Source of the DNA: RYN-111 sp963760125
Lineage (GTDB): Bacteria > Actinomycetota > Actinomycetes > Mycobacteriales > SCTD01
Assembly (NCBI GenBank): GCA_963760125.1
Contig: CAVXBV010000011.1
Location: forward strand, 62,001-126,000
Direction: 5' to 3'
DNA: 64,000 nt
Under the pieces are notes generated by a model. The model searched no databases, was not told the DNA's origin, and worked only from the letters and a program-made list of their open reading frames with translations. The translations under genes and the position numbers were made by a program. This document shows positions 1-7,813 of the stretch, in pieces. Position 1 is the first letter of the stretch; every line of letters starts with the position of its first letter.

Positions 1-1
1 T

Positions 2-571
2 CAGGTCGTCGCTGTCCTCGTCGTCGCGGACGAGGTGAAGCCGACCAGTGCCCAGGCCGTGCAGCAGCTCAAGGACCTCGGGTTACGACCGGTGCTCCTC
101 ACCGGCGACAACGCCGCGGCCGCCCGTACCGTCGCCGCCCTCGTCGGGATCGACGAGGTCGTCGCTGACGTCCTGCCGGCGGACAAGGTCACCGAGGTCC
201 AGCGGCTCCAGGGCGAAGGACGCGTCGTGGCGATGGTGGGCGATGGCGTCAACGACGCGGCCGCCCTCGCCCAAGCAGACCTCGGCCTCGCGATGGGGAC
301 CGGGACCGACGTGGCGATCGAGGCCAGCGACCTGACCTTGGTCCGCGGGGACCTGCGCTCCGTGCCCGACGCGATCCGCCTCGCCCGCAAGACCCTCGGC
401 ACGATCAAGGCCAACCTCTTCTGGGCCTTCGCCTACAACGTCGCGGCCCTCCCGTTGGCCGCCGCCGGTCTGCTGAACCCGCTGCTCGCCGGCGGAGCGA
501 TGGCGCTGTCCAGCGTCTTCGTGGTCAGCAACAGCCTGCGCCTGAGGGGCTTCCGCAGCACCGCCACCTGA
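2..571 (+). CDS. Heavy-metal P1B-type ATPase, C-terminal part (5' end outside window)
   Basis: This is the last 189 residues of a metal-transporting P-type ATPase of the inner membrane; the reading frame is open to the left edge. Visible are the nucleotide-domain TGDN motif, the hinge motif GDGVNDAAAL and the GTGTDVA stretch typical of Cu+/heavy-metal (P1B) pumps. Two hydrophobic segments close to the end correspond to the last transmembrane helices. The DKTGT phosphorylation site, CPC metal site and any N-terminal metal domain lie outside the window, so the metal cannot be assigned; copper is the commonest for this branch. The protein ends in a short basic tail after the last helix, as usual for the family. 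Confidence 0.93.
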   Translation, partial: QVVAVLVVADEVKPTSAQAVQQLKDLGLRPVLLTGDNAAAARTVAALVGIDEVVADVLPADKVTEVQRLQGEGRVVAMVGDGVNDAAALAQADLGLAMGTGTDVAIEASDLTLVRGDLRSVPDAIRLARKTLGTIKANLFWAFAYNVAALPLAAAGLLNPLLAGGAMALSSVFVVSNSLRLRGFRSTAT

Positions 572-636
572 TCCGTGCGGAGCCCTCGGCAGGCGGTGCG
601 CCGATGACTGCTCCGCCGTGGTGACGTCCACCACAC

Positions 637-906
637 ATGGGGTCGGTCGTGGTGCTGGTGCGAGGTCGGTTGCGTCCCGAGGCCGCACTCGCCCTGCACC
701 GCCACGTGGTGGCCTGCTGGGACACCGGGGACGAGGTCGTCCTGGACTTGCGTCACGCGCATGTGAGCGTCGTCGACGCCGTCGCCCAACTGGAGTTGGC
801 GGCAGGGCGCCGGGGGACGTTGTTGCGGATACGGCCGCCCACGGCGGAGGTCCGAGACCTCCTGGAGCTGTGCGGCCTCAGCGGTTGCCTCACGACAACG
901 GAGTGA
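637..906 (+). CDS. Small STAS-domain protein (anti-sigma-factor antagonist-like)
   Basis: An 89-residue soluble protein whose length and strand-helix pattern fit a single STAS domain, the fold of anti-sigma-factor antagonists and MlaB-type proteins. It opens with a strand (VVVLVRGRL), and a central LDLRHAHVSVVDAVAQL segment resembles the STAS phosphorylation-loop region, with a serine at the expected place. No anti-sigma kinase or phosphatase lies nearby, so a partner is unknown. The start is uncertain: ATG at 637 has no good ribosome site, and in-frame GTG codons follow at 649, 652 and 658. The STAS assignment comes from pattern only and is moderate. Confidence 0.6.
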   Translation: MGSVVVLVRGRLRPEAALALHRHVVACWDTGDEVVLDLRHAHVSVVDAVAQLELAAGRRGTLLRIRPPTAEVRDLLELCGLSGCLTTTE

Positions 907-963
907 CGAGCCCAGGAGCGGGGTACGACGGACGGGGCCTGCCCCTCGCCGTACGGAGATCCC

Positions 964-1911
964 ATGACGCTGCACGATCGGCTCCTCGCTGCGCTCGACG
1001 GTGCCAGCCCGGGCGAGCTCGGCCCGCCCGTCGACCGCCGAGACCGGTTTCTGGCGCTGCACGCCGTCTACGACCTCCACCTGGCGCCGCTCGAGCAGGT
1101 CGGGGACCGGGCCCGCCACCAGCACCACCCCGTGATCGCCGGGCTGAAGAACGAGCTTGAGCGGTCCTGGCTGGCCGAGCTCGAGGACGACGACACCGAC
1201 CTGTCGGAGCACGACCTCACCTGCCCGGACGGCGTGCGCGACGCACTGCGGGACCTCGCGTCCCGGGACCGCCTGCCCGTGGCCTACGACTGGCTGGCCC
1301 GCGAAGCGACGTGGGAGCAGCTGGTGCAGTTCCTGGCCCTCGAGGGTGGGCCGGACGGGGGGTTCGACGACCTGGTCGCGCTCTGCCAGGTCGGGCTGCA
1401 GGGTTCGGCCAAACTCGAGCTGGCGCAGAACTACTGGGACGAGATGGGCAACGGCGACGCCGCCGGCGTCCACACCGTGCTGCATCAAGACCTCGCCCGT
1501 GCGGCGGGGCTCCCGGTCATCCCGCGCGACGAGTTGCCGGTCGAGGCGCTGGAACGAGGCGCCCTGAACGGCCTGCTGGCGACCAACCGGTGGCTGCAGC
1601 CGGAGCTGCTCGGCGCGCTCGGGATGACCGAGCTGCAGGCGGGCCCCCGCTGCCGTCGGGTCCTGCAAGGGCTCGAGCGCCTCGGCGCCCCCGACGCCAC
1701 GATCCCGTTCTACGACGAGCACGCGCGCGTCGACCCGCGGCACGGCGCCGACTGGGTCGAGAAGGCCGTCATACCGCTGGTCGCCGCCCACCCGACGTGG
1801 GGGCCGCGCATCCTGCGCGGCGCCTGCTGGCGCGCGCGGACCAACCTGGCGCTGTTTGTGGTGGCGCACGACCTGGCGGCGGCCTGGTCTCCCCAGCGCC
1901 TCGCCGGCTAG
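964..1911 (+). CDS. Iron-containing redox enzyme family protein (haem-oxygenase-like fold)
   Basis: A 315-residue, mostly helical soluble protein with the pattern of the iron-containing redox enzyme (Haem_oxygenase_2-like) family. The hallmark is the stretch N-Y-W-D-E-M-G...H around residues 158-173, supplying acidic and histidine ligands for a non-haem iron centre. A second acidic helix (ELERSWLAELEDDD) lies near residue 65. Members perform diverse oxidative reactions and the substrate cannot be read from sequence. The ATG is preceded by GGAG at a proper distance. It lies 57 bases behind the STAS gene and ends just before the convergent sigma-factor gene, so it may be co-transcribed with STAS. 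Confidence 0.72.
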   Translation: MTLHDRLLAALDGASPGELGPPVDRRDRFLALHAVYDLHLAPLEQVGDRARHQHHPVIAGLKNELERSWLAELEDDDTDLSEHDLTCPDGVRDALRDLASRDRLPVAYDWLAREATWEQLVQFLALEGGPDGGFDDLVALCQVGLQGSAKLELAQNYWDEMGNGDAAGVHTVLHQDLARAAGLPVIPRDELPVEALERGALNGLLATNRWLQPELLGALGMTELQAGPRCRRVLQGLERLGAPDATIPFYDEHARVDPRHGADWVEKAVIPLVAAHPTWGPRILRGACWRARTNLALFVVAHDLAAAWSPQRLAG

Positions 1912-1912
1912 C

Positions 1913-2854
1913 TCAGTCGAGGTGGGCGGGCAGACCGAACTGCCCGAACAGCGAGGTGTCCAGGAAGTGGTGGATGTGCTCCACCCGCCCGTCCCGCAGC
2001 TCGAGCACCTGCACGCACCAGGGCTCGTGGCCGCCCGCGGGATCGACCTTGTAGTGCCCGAACGCCGGGCAGCCGTTGGCGGTGGTCGCTACCAGTCGTG
2101 ATCCCTGGCAGCCGGCGCCGTACCCGAGGTACCAGGTCGGCATCTGGTCCACCCCCTGCAGCCACATCGAGTACGGCGGCATGCTGATGCTCGCGTCCTC
2201 GTGCAGCAGCGACACCAGCGAGGGGATGTCGTAGGCCTCGAACGCCGCGACGTAGCGCTGCAGCAGCTCCCGGTCCGCCGCCGTCAGCTCGCGGGTGGTG
2301 CGGTCGACGGTGCCGAGCGTGGCGCGGGCGCGCTGCAGAGCGCTGTTGACCGACGCCACGGTGGTGTCGAGCAGCTCGGCGACCTCCGCGGCCTGCCAGC
2401 ACAGGACCTCGCGCAGGACCAGCACCGCTCGCTGCTTCGCCGGCAGGGTCTGCAGCGCCGCCACGAAGGCGAGCCGCACGCCGTCCCGCTGCACCGCCTG
2501 CTGCGCGGGGTCGGTCGGCACGATCTCCGACACCGGCTCCAGCCACTCCGCGTCCGGCCGCGTGTCCACCGGCGCCGTGGTCGCGGGGACCGGGGAGGAC
2601 AGGTCCATCGGCAGCGCCCGGCGCTTGCGCGCGCGCAAGCTGTCCAGGCAGACGTTGGTCGCGATGCGGTACAGCCACGACCGGACCGAGGACCGGCCCT
2701 CGAACCCGCTCCACGCCTGCCACGCCTTCACCATCGTGTCCTGCACGGCGTCGTCGGCGTCGTGCGCAGAGCCGAGCATCCGGTAGCAGTACCCCCGCAG
2801 CTCGTCCCGGTAGGACTCGAGGGCGGTCACCTGCTCGACCACCGGCTGGCTCAC
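1913..2854 (-). CDS. ECF sigma factor with C-terminal SnoaL-like domain
   Basis: A 313-residue sigma-70 factor of the extracytoplasmic-function class. Region 2 occupies roughly residues 12-75 (YRMLGSAHDADDAVQDTMVKAW), region 4 about 140-195 (LPAKQRAVLVLREVLCWQAAEVAEL). The remaining 115 residues look like a SnoaL/NTF2-type pocket, as in the ECF families that carry a fused regulatory domain instead of a separate anti-sigma factor. No anti-sigma gene is adjacent, which fits. GTG at 2854 is chosen because AAGGGGG precedes it and because the longer frame would read through a repetitive upstream region. The ligand or stress sensed is unknown. Confidence 0.87.
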   Translation of the reverse strand: MSQPVVEQVTALESYRDELRGYCYRMLGSAHDADDAVQDTMVKAWQAWSGFEGRSSVRSWLYRIATNVCLDSLRARKRRALPMDLSSPVPATTAPVDTRPDAEWLEPVSEIVPTDPAQQAVQRDGVRLAFVAALQTLPAKQRAVLVLREVLCWQAAEVAELLDTTVASVNSALQRARATLGTVDRTTRELTAADRELLQRYVAAFEAYDIPSLVSLLHEDASISMPPYSMWLQGVDQMPTWYLGYGAGCQGSRLVATTANGCPAFGHYKVDPAGGHEPWCVQVLELRDGRVEHIHHFLDTSLFGQFGLPAHLD

Positions 2855-2948
2855 AGCTTCCCCCTTGACGCCGTTGTCTCCCCGGCCCGAACGGCGAGGC
2901 GGAATCACCTTCTCAGACGCGCGGGGCAGGAGGAAGTCGTCGCACCCA

Positions 2949-3009
2949 CCCTCGGACCGAACCCTCGGACCGACCCTCGGACCGACGTCGCGACCGACGT
3001 CGGGACCGA
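2949..3009. repeat. 12-base tandem repeat between divergent genes
   Basis: Five units with a 12-base period read on the plus strand: CCCTCGGACCGA at 2949, the same unit at 2962 after one extra A, again at 2974, then CGTCGCGACCGA at 2986 and CGTCGGGACCGA at 2998. Every unit ends in GGACCGA or CGACCGA. The array sits in the 170-base gap between the sigma-factor start (2854) and the VanW-type start (3025), directly before that gene's likely -10 element. It may be a clustered binding site or simply expanded DNA. Confidence 0.8.
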
Positions 3010-3011
3010 CG

Positions 3012-3017
3012 TAGCCT
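3012..3017 (+). promoter_or_regulatory. Putative -10 element TAGCCT of leaderless VanW-type gene
   Basis: TAGCCT lies seven bases before the GTG at 3025, which would place the transcription start at or next to the start codon. No convincing Shine-Dalgarno sequence is present. The same geometry recurs before at least nine other genes in this window. Confidence 0.5.
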
Positions 3018-3024
3018 GACAAGG

Positions 3025-4704
3025 GTGTCCCCCGTGCCCCGTCTGTCCGGCCTGTCCCGTCCCCGCCTCGCCCTGCTCGTCGCGGGGACCGCGCTGACGA
3101 CGGTGGCCGCGGCCGCGGTCGTCACGGCCCCGGAGGCGCGCACCGCCGCGGGCACCACCGTGGGGGGACTGCCGGCCGGGGGCGTGACCCGTGCCGCGCT
3201 GACGGCGCTGCTCAACGATGCGCTCGTGGCTCAGCCCAGCGCGATCGACCTCACCCTCGGGTCGCGCAGCGCCACGCTCGCCCGCACCGACCTCGGCGTG
3301 CGCGTGGATGTCGACGCCACCGTCGACCTCGCCCTCGACAAGGCCGGCAGCAGCCGCTTCGACCGGGTCACCGGACGGGCGGCGGCCGCCATGATCACCC
3401 CCGTCCTCGAGGAGGACGAGCAGGCCCTCACCTCCGCCAGCGAAGAGGTCGCCGAGCAGGCGTCCTTCCCGGAGTCGCACGGGACCCTGCGCTGGGCCGA
3501 CGGCGCGTTCACCAGCACGCCGCCCGCCGACGGGCAGCTGGTCGCGGCGGACGAGGTGCGCACTGCCCTGAGGGCGGCCGTCACTGATCTCGGCGAGCAG
3601 ACCGCCGTCGTCCCCGTCGAGGTCCTCCCCGCCCACCTGACCGCCGCGGCGGTCGAGCGGGTCCGCGCCGCCGCGCAGGCCCTCGCCGCCGCGCCGGTGC
3701 GACTGTCCGCCGGTGCGCGCACCGTCGAGGTCGAGGGCACCGACCTCGCGCCGTACCTGTCCTTGGACGCCGTCGGGGCCGGACCCGGGCACGCGGTCGC
3801 GCTCGGCGCGCAGCTGCGGGGCACGGAGAGCGTCGTCGTGAACGCGGCGGCGGCGCTGACCCGGTCCGCCGTGCAACCGGTGATCGGGACCCCTGCGCTG
3901 ACGAAGGTGCTGGAGGAGAAGGGCAGTACGAGCTTCCGTCCCCAGCCCGCGACCACGAGGCTGGTGCGAAGCGGGACAGACGGCCAGACCGTCACGCCGG
4001 CCGCGGTCCGGGCCGCGCTGGTCTCCGCCGTCCGACGTACCGACCGGGTGGTGCGCGTGACCGCCGTACCGGAGCGGGCCGTCACGGATGCCCAGGTGGC
4101 GCAGGTGGATGCGCTGCTCGGCACGTTCACGACCAAGCACGCCTGCTGCCAACCGCGGGTGAAGAACATCCAGCGGATGGCCAAGACCATCGACGGGACG
4201 GTCATCGCCCCCGGTGAGACCTTCAGCCTCAACGGGATCATCGGGCGGAGGACGACGGCGAAGGGCTACGTCTCGGCGCCCTTCATCCTGGACGGCGAGC
4301 TGTCCGAGGACATCGGCGGTGGGGTGTCCCAGTTCGCGACCACCGCCTTCAACGCCGCCTTCTTCGCCGGGGTCAGGTTGGACAGCCACCAGGCGCACAG
4401 CTTCTACATCAGCCGCTACCCCCCGGGGCGTGAGGCGACGGTGAACTTCCCGACGATCGACCTGCGGTGGACCAACGACACGACGACGCCGATCGTCGTG
4501 CGCACGCTCACCGACAGCGGCTCGGTCACCGTGGCGCTGTTCGGTCGCGGGGACGGTCGCTCCGTGACGGGCACCACCGGCAACCGGACGCCGGTGAAGG
4601 GCAAGGACTTCCGGATCAAGGTCAGCCGCACCGTCACGATCCCGGGTCAGGCGACGCGGTCGCAGACCTTCACCACCACCTACAACGAGGCACCGGAGCA
4701 CTGA
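3025..4704 (+). CDS. VanW family protein with peptidoglycan-binding-like domains
   Basis: A 559-residue exported or membrane-anchored protein. Residues 1-45 form a signal/anchor (basic start, then LALLVAGTALTTVAAAAVV). Residues 45-330 contain two copies of the extracellular domain usually found in front of VanW and L,D-transpeptidase modules. The VanW domain occupies about residues 370-515, with FSLNGIIGRR and the conserved GGGVSQFATTAFNAAFF stretch. VanW proteins accompany vancomycin-type gene sets and cell-wall remodelling, but their biochemical role is unknown. It heads a run of peptidoglycan-related genes. The GTG start fits a leaderless transcript. Confidence 0.87.
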   Translation: MSPVPRLSGLSRPRLALLVAGTALTTVAAAAVVTAPEARTAAGTTVGGLPAGGVTRAALTALLNDALVAQPSAIDLTLGSRSATLARTDLGVRVDVDATVDLALDKAGSSRFDRVTGRAAAAMITPVLEEDEQALTSASEEVAEQASFPESHGTLRWADGAFTSTPPADGQLVAADEVRTALRAAVTDLGEQTAVVPVEVLPAHLTAAAVERVRAAAQALAAAPVRLSAGARTVEVEGTDLAPYLSLDAVGAGPGHAVALGAQLRGTESVVVNAAAALTRSAVQPVIGTPALTKVLEEKGSTSFRPQPATTRLVRSGTDGQTVTPAAVRAALVSAVRRTDRVVRVTAVPERAVTDAQVAQVDALLGTFTTKHACCQPRVKNIQRMAKTIDGTVIAPGETFSLNGIIGRRTTAKGYVSAPFILDGELSEDIGGGVSQFATTAFNAAFFAGVRLDSHQAHSFYISRYPPGREATVNFPTIDLRWTNDTTTPIVVRTLTDSGSVTVALFGRGDGRSVTGTTGNRTPVKGKDFRIKVSRTVTIPGQATRSQTFTTTYNEAPEH

Positions 4705-4743
4705 GCGGCTTCAGGTCCGGGCCTGACCGGACGATGACACCGT

Positions 4744-5850
4744 GTGCGCACCTCGGGTCTCGGCCGTCCGGTGGCCGGCCTGGCGGCCGCCACCGCGCTG
4801 CTGGTCGCCCTCACCTCGCCCGGCCCGGCCGCAGCAACGGGCCGGCTCGCGGGGCCCGACGCCCCCTCGACCGTGGCCGAGCTCCGCGCGGAGGTGGCTG
4901 CCACCGCGGACCGCTTGGACGCCGCGACGCTGCGCTGGGAGCAGGGCCAGCGCGACTTCGCTGAGCTCGTTCAGCGCAAGGTCGCGACCGAGAAGGACCT
5001 CGCGACCCAGCTCGCCACCGTCGCGGACGCGCGTCGCCGCGTCGGCCAGCTGGCCGTCGGCCTCTTCCTCCAGCCGGTGAGCCCCACGACCACGCTGTTC
5101 CTGCGTGGCGACGTCGACGGCTTCGCTCGGGTGGCCTACCTCGAGCGGTCGCTCGGGCCCGTGAGCAGGGACGCCCGCGCGGAGCTGCACGCCCTGACCG
5201 AGCTCGCCGCCCGCAGCAGCGACCTGCTGGCGCAGCAGGAGGCACAGACCAGCACCGCCGCCGGGATGCAGCGCCAGCTCGACGACGAGCTCGCGCAGCT
5301 CCGGGCGGACGCCGTCCGCAGTGGCGCCCGCCTGGTCGCCGCCCAGGACGCCCTGCGCCGTGCCGCCGAGGCCCGCGCCGCCCGGGCCGCCGCGGCCGCA
5401 GGCGTCAGGCGCTCCTCCCCGGGGACCTGCACGACGGACGCTCCCGACGACGCGATCAACGGCTTCCTGCCCCCGTCGTCGCTGTGCCCGCTGCCCTCCG
5501 CTCCCGGCCACCAGCTCATCCGGGCCGCCGCGCGTGCGTTCGACGGTCTCAGCGCGGCGTACGCCCGCGACAACGGCAGCCCGCTGTGCGTCACGGACTC
5601 CTACCGCGACTACGCCGGGCAGGTGAGCGTCTTCCGCCGCAAGCCCTCCCTGGCTGCCACCCCGGGGCGCAGCCAGCACGGCTGGGGTCGCGCCCTGGAC
5701 CTGTGCGGCGGCATCCAGAGCTTCGGCACACCCGCACACCAGTGGATGCAGGACAACGCGCCGCTGTTCGGCTTCGTGCACCCCGACTGGGCCGAGCCCG
5801 GAGGCAGCCGTCCCGAGGCCTGGCACTGGGAGTACCGCGGCTTCGCCTGA
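4744..5850 (+). CDS. Secreted VanY-type D-alanyl-D-alanine carboxypeptidase with N-terminal coiled coil
   Basis: A 368-residue exported peptidase. A signal peptide covers about residues 1-33. Residues 38-225 are a long charged helical region resembling the coiled-coil lids of secreted wall hydrolases. The C-terminal VanY domain (about 240-368) carries zinc motif SQHGWGRALD near residue 310 and the EAWHWEY motif near 358, so the catalytic ligands are present. Cysteine pairs (CTTDAP, LCPLP, LCVTD, LCGG) could form disulfides outside the cell. It trims the terminal D-Ala of stem peptides. A paralogue with the same layout lies at 6674-7801. GTG start, 39 bases after the VanW-type gene. Confidence 0.9.
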   Translation: MRTSGLGRPVAGLAAATALLVALTSPGPAAATGRLAGPDAPSTVAELRAEVAATADRLDAATLRWEQGQRDFAELVQRKVATEKDLATQLATVADARRRVGQLAVGLFLQPVSPTTTLFLRGDVDGFARVAYLERSLGPVSRDARAELHALTELAARSSDLLAQQEAQTSTAAGMQRQLDDELAQLRADAVRSGARLVAAQDALRRAAEARAARAAAAAGVRRSSPGTCTTDAPDDAINGFLPPSSLCPLPSAPGHQLIRAAARAFDGLSAAYARDNGSPLCVTDSYRDYAGQVSVFRRKPSLAATPGRSQHGWGRALDLCGGIQSFGTPAHQWMQDNAPLFGFVHPDWAEPGGSRPEAWHWEYRGFA

Positions 5851-5993
5851 CGGAGTCCAGTCAGCTGATCGCCCTCTCCGGTCGAGAGCGCACGAGGTGA
5901 CACCTCCCTTGCTCAAACGCCCGGAGGTGGACCGTCACGCATTCGTGACCTACGGTGGACACCAAGCCCGCCGAACGCGCGGGCCGGATCTGC

Positions 5994-6183
5994 GCGCCAC
6001 GCCGAGCTCTGCCCAGGCGCAGGTCCACCACGACCGGGTCCGACCCGGCCAGAGCACCGACCGGGCAGAGGCGGGGGACCCACACGCACGACGGGGCCCA
6101 CCGGGGCTCCTCGGGGTGAAGCCTGCACCTGCAGGCCGGGCAGCATCCGCGCCCGAACCCGACAGCTGACCTCGTAGGCGCGC
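5994..6183 (+). promoter_or_regulatory. Cyclic di-AMP riboswitch (ydaO/yuaA type)
   Basis: The 350-base gap before the NlpC/P60 gene holds the conserved blocks of the ydaO/yuaA leader in order: CTCTGCCC (6007-6014) pairing with GGGCAGAG (6063-6070), GGGGGACCCA (6073-6082), GGGGTGAA (6113-6120) and CCGAACCCGACAGC followed by CGTAGGCG (to 6180). The closing stem joins the start near 5994 to GTAGGCGCG. This RNA senses cyclic di-AMP and in actinobacteria typically stands before secreted peptidoglycan hydrolases, as here. Upstream bases 5851-5993 hold no gene; a promoter is expected there but I cannot place it confidently. Confidence 0.9.
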
Positions 6184-6200
6184 GGAGAGGCCCCCGTTCC

Positions 6201-6677
6201 ATGCGCACGCGATCCCCCCTGTCCCAGATTCGCCGTACCACCGCCGCCACCGCCCTCGCCCTCGTCACCTTGGGAGCCGGCTCGGTCGTCACCGCCGCTC
6301 CCGCCGAGGCCGCCGGGTCGCTCGGTCAGCGCGCCGTTGCCGAGGCCCGCACCCACGTCGGCAAGCCGTACGTCTACGGTGCCGTCGGGCCGAGCAAGTT
6401 CGACTGCTCCGGGTTCACCCTCTACGTGTACAAGAAGCTCGGCCGGAGCCTGCCGCACAGCAGCAGCGGCCAGTACACCGCTCGTGGCGTGCGCCACGTG
6501 AGTGCGAGCGCCAAGGCTCCCGGCGACCTGATCTTCATGAAGAGCAGCAGTGGCCGGATCACCCATGTCGGCATCTACGCTGGCAGCAACAAGTGGTACG
6601 TCTCGCCCAAGAGCGGAGATCACGTGAAGCTGCAGACCCTCTACAGCAGCAGGTACGTCGTGGGTCGCCTGGCGTGA
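6201..6677 (+). CDS. Secreted NlpC/P60 peptidoglycan endopeptidase
   Basis: A 158-residue cysteine peptidase. The signal peptide (about residues 1-37) ends at APAEAAG. The compact NlpC/P60 domain fills the rest, with catalytic Cys69 in FDCSGF and His122 in HVGIYAG. It lacks the coiled coil or SH3/LysM module common in larger homologues, so it is a minimal catalytic version. It cleaves stem peptides (gamma-D-Glu to diamino acid bond) in the wall. Expression should respond to cyclic di-AMP through the leader upstream. Its stop overlaps the GTG of the next gene (GTGA), so the two are translationally coupled. Confidence 0.93.
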   Translation: MRTRSPLSQIRRTTAATALALVTLGAGSVVTAAPAEAAGSLGQRAVAEARTHVGKPYVYGAVGPSKFDCSGFTLYVYKKLGRSLPHSSSGQYTARGVRHVSASAKAPGDLIFMKSSSGRITHVGIYAGSNKWYVSPKSGDHVKLQTLYSSRYVVGRLA

Positions 6678-7801
6678 TCGTTCGCCGCTCCCTGGCTGTC
6701 CTGCTCGCCACCGTCACCTTCGGCGCGGGGCTGGCCACCGGACCCGGTGCGGCCAGCGCCGACCCGGTCAGCCAGGCGCAGGAGCGCTTCGACGCCCTGC
6801 AGCGCGTGGCGCGTGACACCACCGGCAAGCTCGTCGCCGGGACCGCGACGTGGGAAGCCGACCAGGCGCGCCTCGTCACGCTCAAGCGCGTGCTCGGCAA
6901 CACCCGGCGGCACGTCAGCGAGCTCCAGTCCGAGGTGGACCGCACGCGCGAGCAGGCCGGCGCGGTCGGTCGCAACCTGTTCATGGGCGGCGGCAGCACC
7001 ACCTTGCAGCTGGCCTTCACCCAGACCCCTGACCAGGTGCTCGAGGCCCTGCGGGTCCAGCACAGCCTGGACATCAGCGCCGGCAACCAGGCCCAGGTCC
7101 TCGCCCGCGCCCAGACGGCGCGGCACCGGCTCACGGTCGAGGAGGACACCGCCCGGCGCACCGTCGCCGAGGCCGCGGCCCTGACGACCGCCTCCGCCCG
7201 TCGGCTGCGTGACCTGCAGGCCCTGGCGGACCGCACCGCGGCCCAGCTCACGACGGCGCAGGGCGAGCTCGACCGCGCCCTCCGGCAGCGGGCAGCCCGC
7301 GCTGCCGCGGCCCGGGCCGCACGCGACCAGGCTGCGCGCGAGCGCGCGTCCCGGACCCGCTTCGTCATGAGCACCGGCGCTGCCTGCACCGGCAAGTCCA
7401 CCTCCGGGCAGTCCAACGGCAACCTGGACCCGGGCTCGCTGTGCCCGCTCTGGCAGGCACCCGGTCACCGGCTGCGCGCCGATGCCGCCAAGGCGTTCAA
7501 CGCCATGAGCCAGTACCGCGCGAGCACCTCCGGCGCCCCGTTGTGCGTGACCGACTCCTACCGCTCCTATGGCGAGCAGGCCTCGCTGTACCGGCGCAAG
7601 CCCGGCCTGGCCGCCGTCCCCGGGACCAGCAACCACGGCTGGGGCGTTGCCGTCGACTTCTGCGGCGGCGTGCAGGACAGCAGCTCGGCGGCGTTCCGCT
7701 GGATGAACGCCAACGCGCCGCGCTTCGGCTGGAACCACCCTGACTGGGCCAGGCCGTCCGGCAGCAAGCCCGAGGCCTGGCACTGGGAGTACACCGGCTG
7801 A
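6674..7801 (+). CDS. Second secreted VanY-type carboxypeptidase, paralogue of 4744-5850
   Basis: A 375-residue exported peptidase with the same architecture as its neighbour: signal peptide (residues 1-33), a 190-residue charged helical region, then a VanY domain with SNHGWGVAVD near residue 319 and EAWHWEY near 367. Cysteines in CTGKS, LCPLW, LCVTD and FCGG match those of the paralogue. The GTG at 6674 is favoured because it overlaps the preceding stop codon and directly precedes a normal signal peptide; a longer in-frame reading from 6593 would run inside the NlpC/P60 gene. It should share the riboswitch-controlled transcript, giving coordinated endopeptidase and carboxypeptidase output. 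Confidence 0.9.
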   Translation: MIVRRSLAVLLATVTFGAGLATGPGAASADPVSQAQERFDALQRVARDTTGKLVAGTATWEADQARLVTLKRVLGNTRRHVSELQSEVDRTREQAGAVGRNLFMGGGSTTLQLAFTQTPDQVLEALRVQHSLDISAGNQAQVLARAQTARHRLTVEEDTARRTVAEAAALTTASARRLRDLQALADRTAAQLTTAQGELDRALRQRAARAAAARAARDQAARERASRTRFVMSTGAACTGKSTSGQSNGNLDPGSLCPLWQAPGHRLRADAAKAFNAMSQYRASTSGAPLCVTDSYRSYGEQASLYRRKPGLAAVPGTSNHGWGVAVDFCGGVQDSSSAAFRWMNANAPRFGWNHPDWARPSGSKPEAWHWEYTG

Positions 7802-7813
7802 CGCCGGAACCTC

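Noticed and set aside
433..1869. Long antisense open frame (478 codons) and many similar ones
   Set aside because: These are shadows caused by high GC; they lack domains, and real genes with motifs lie on the opposite strand.
1900..1925. GGCTAGCTCAGTCGAGG resembles a tRNA D-arm
   Set aside because: No acceptor stem, anticodon arm or T-arm (GGTTCGA) follows at tRNA spacing; the bases span the stop codons of two convergent genes.
2949..3009. Possible short CRISPR array
   Set aside because: Units are contiguous 12-mers without spacers, and no cas genes occur in the window.
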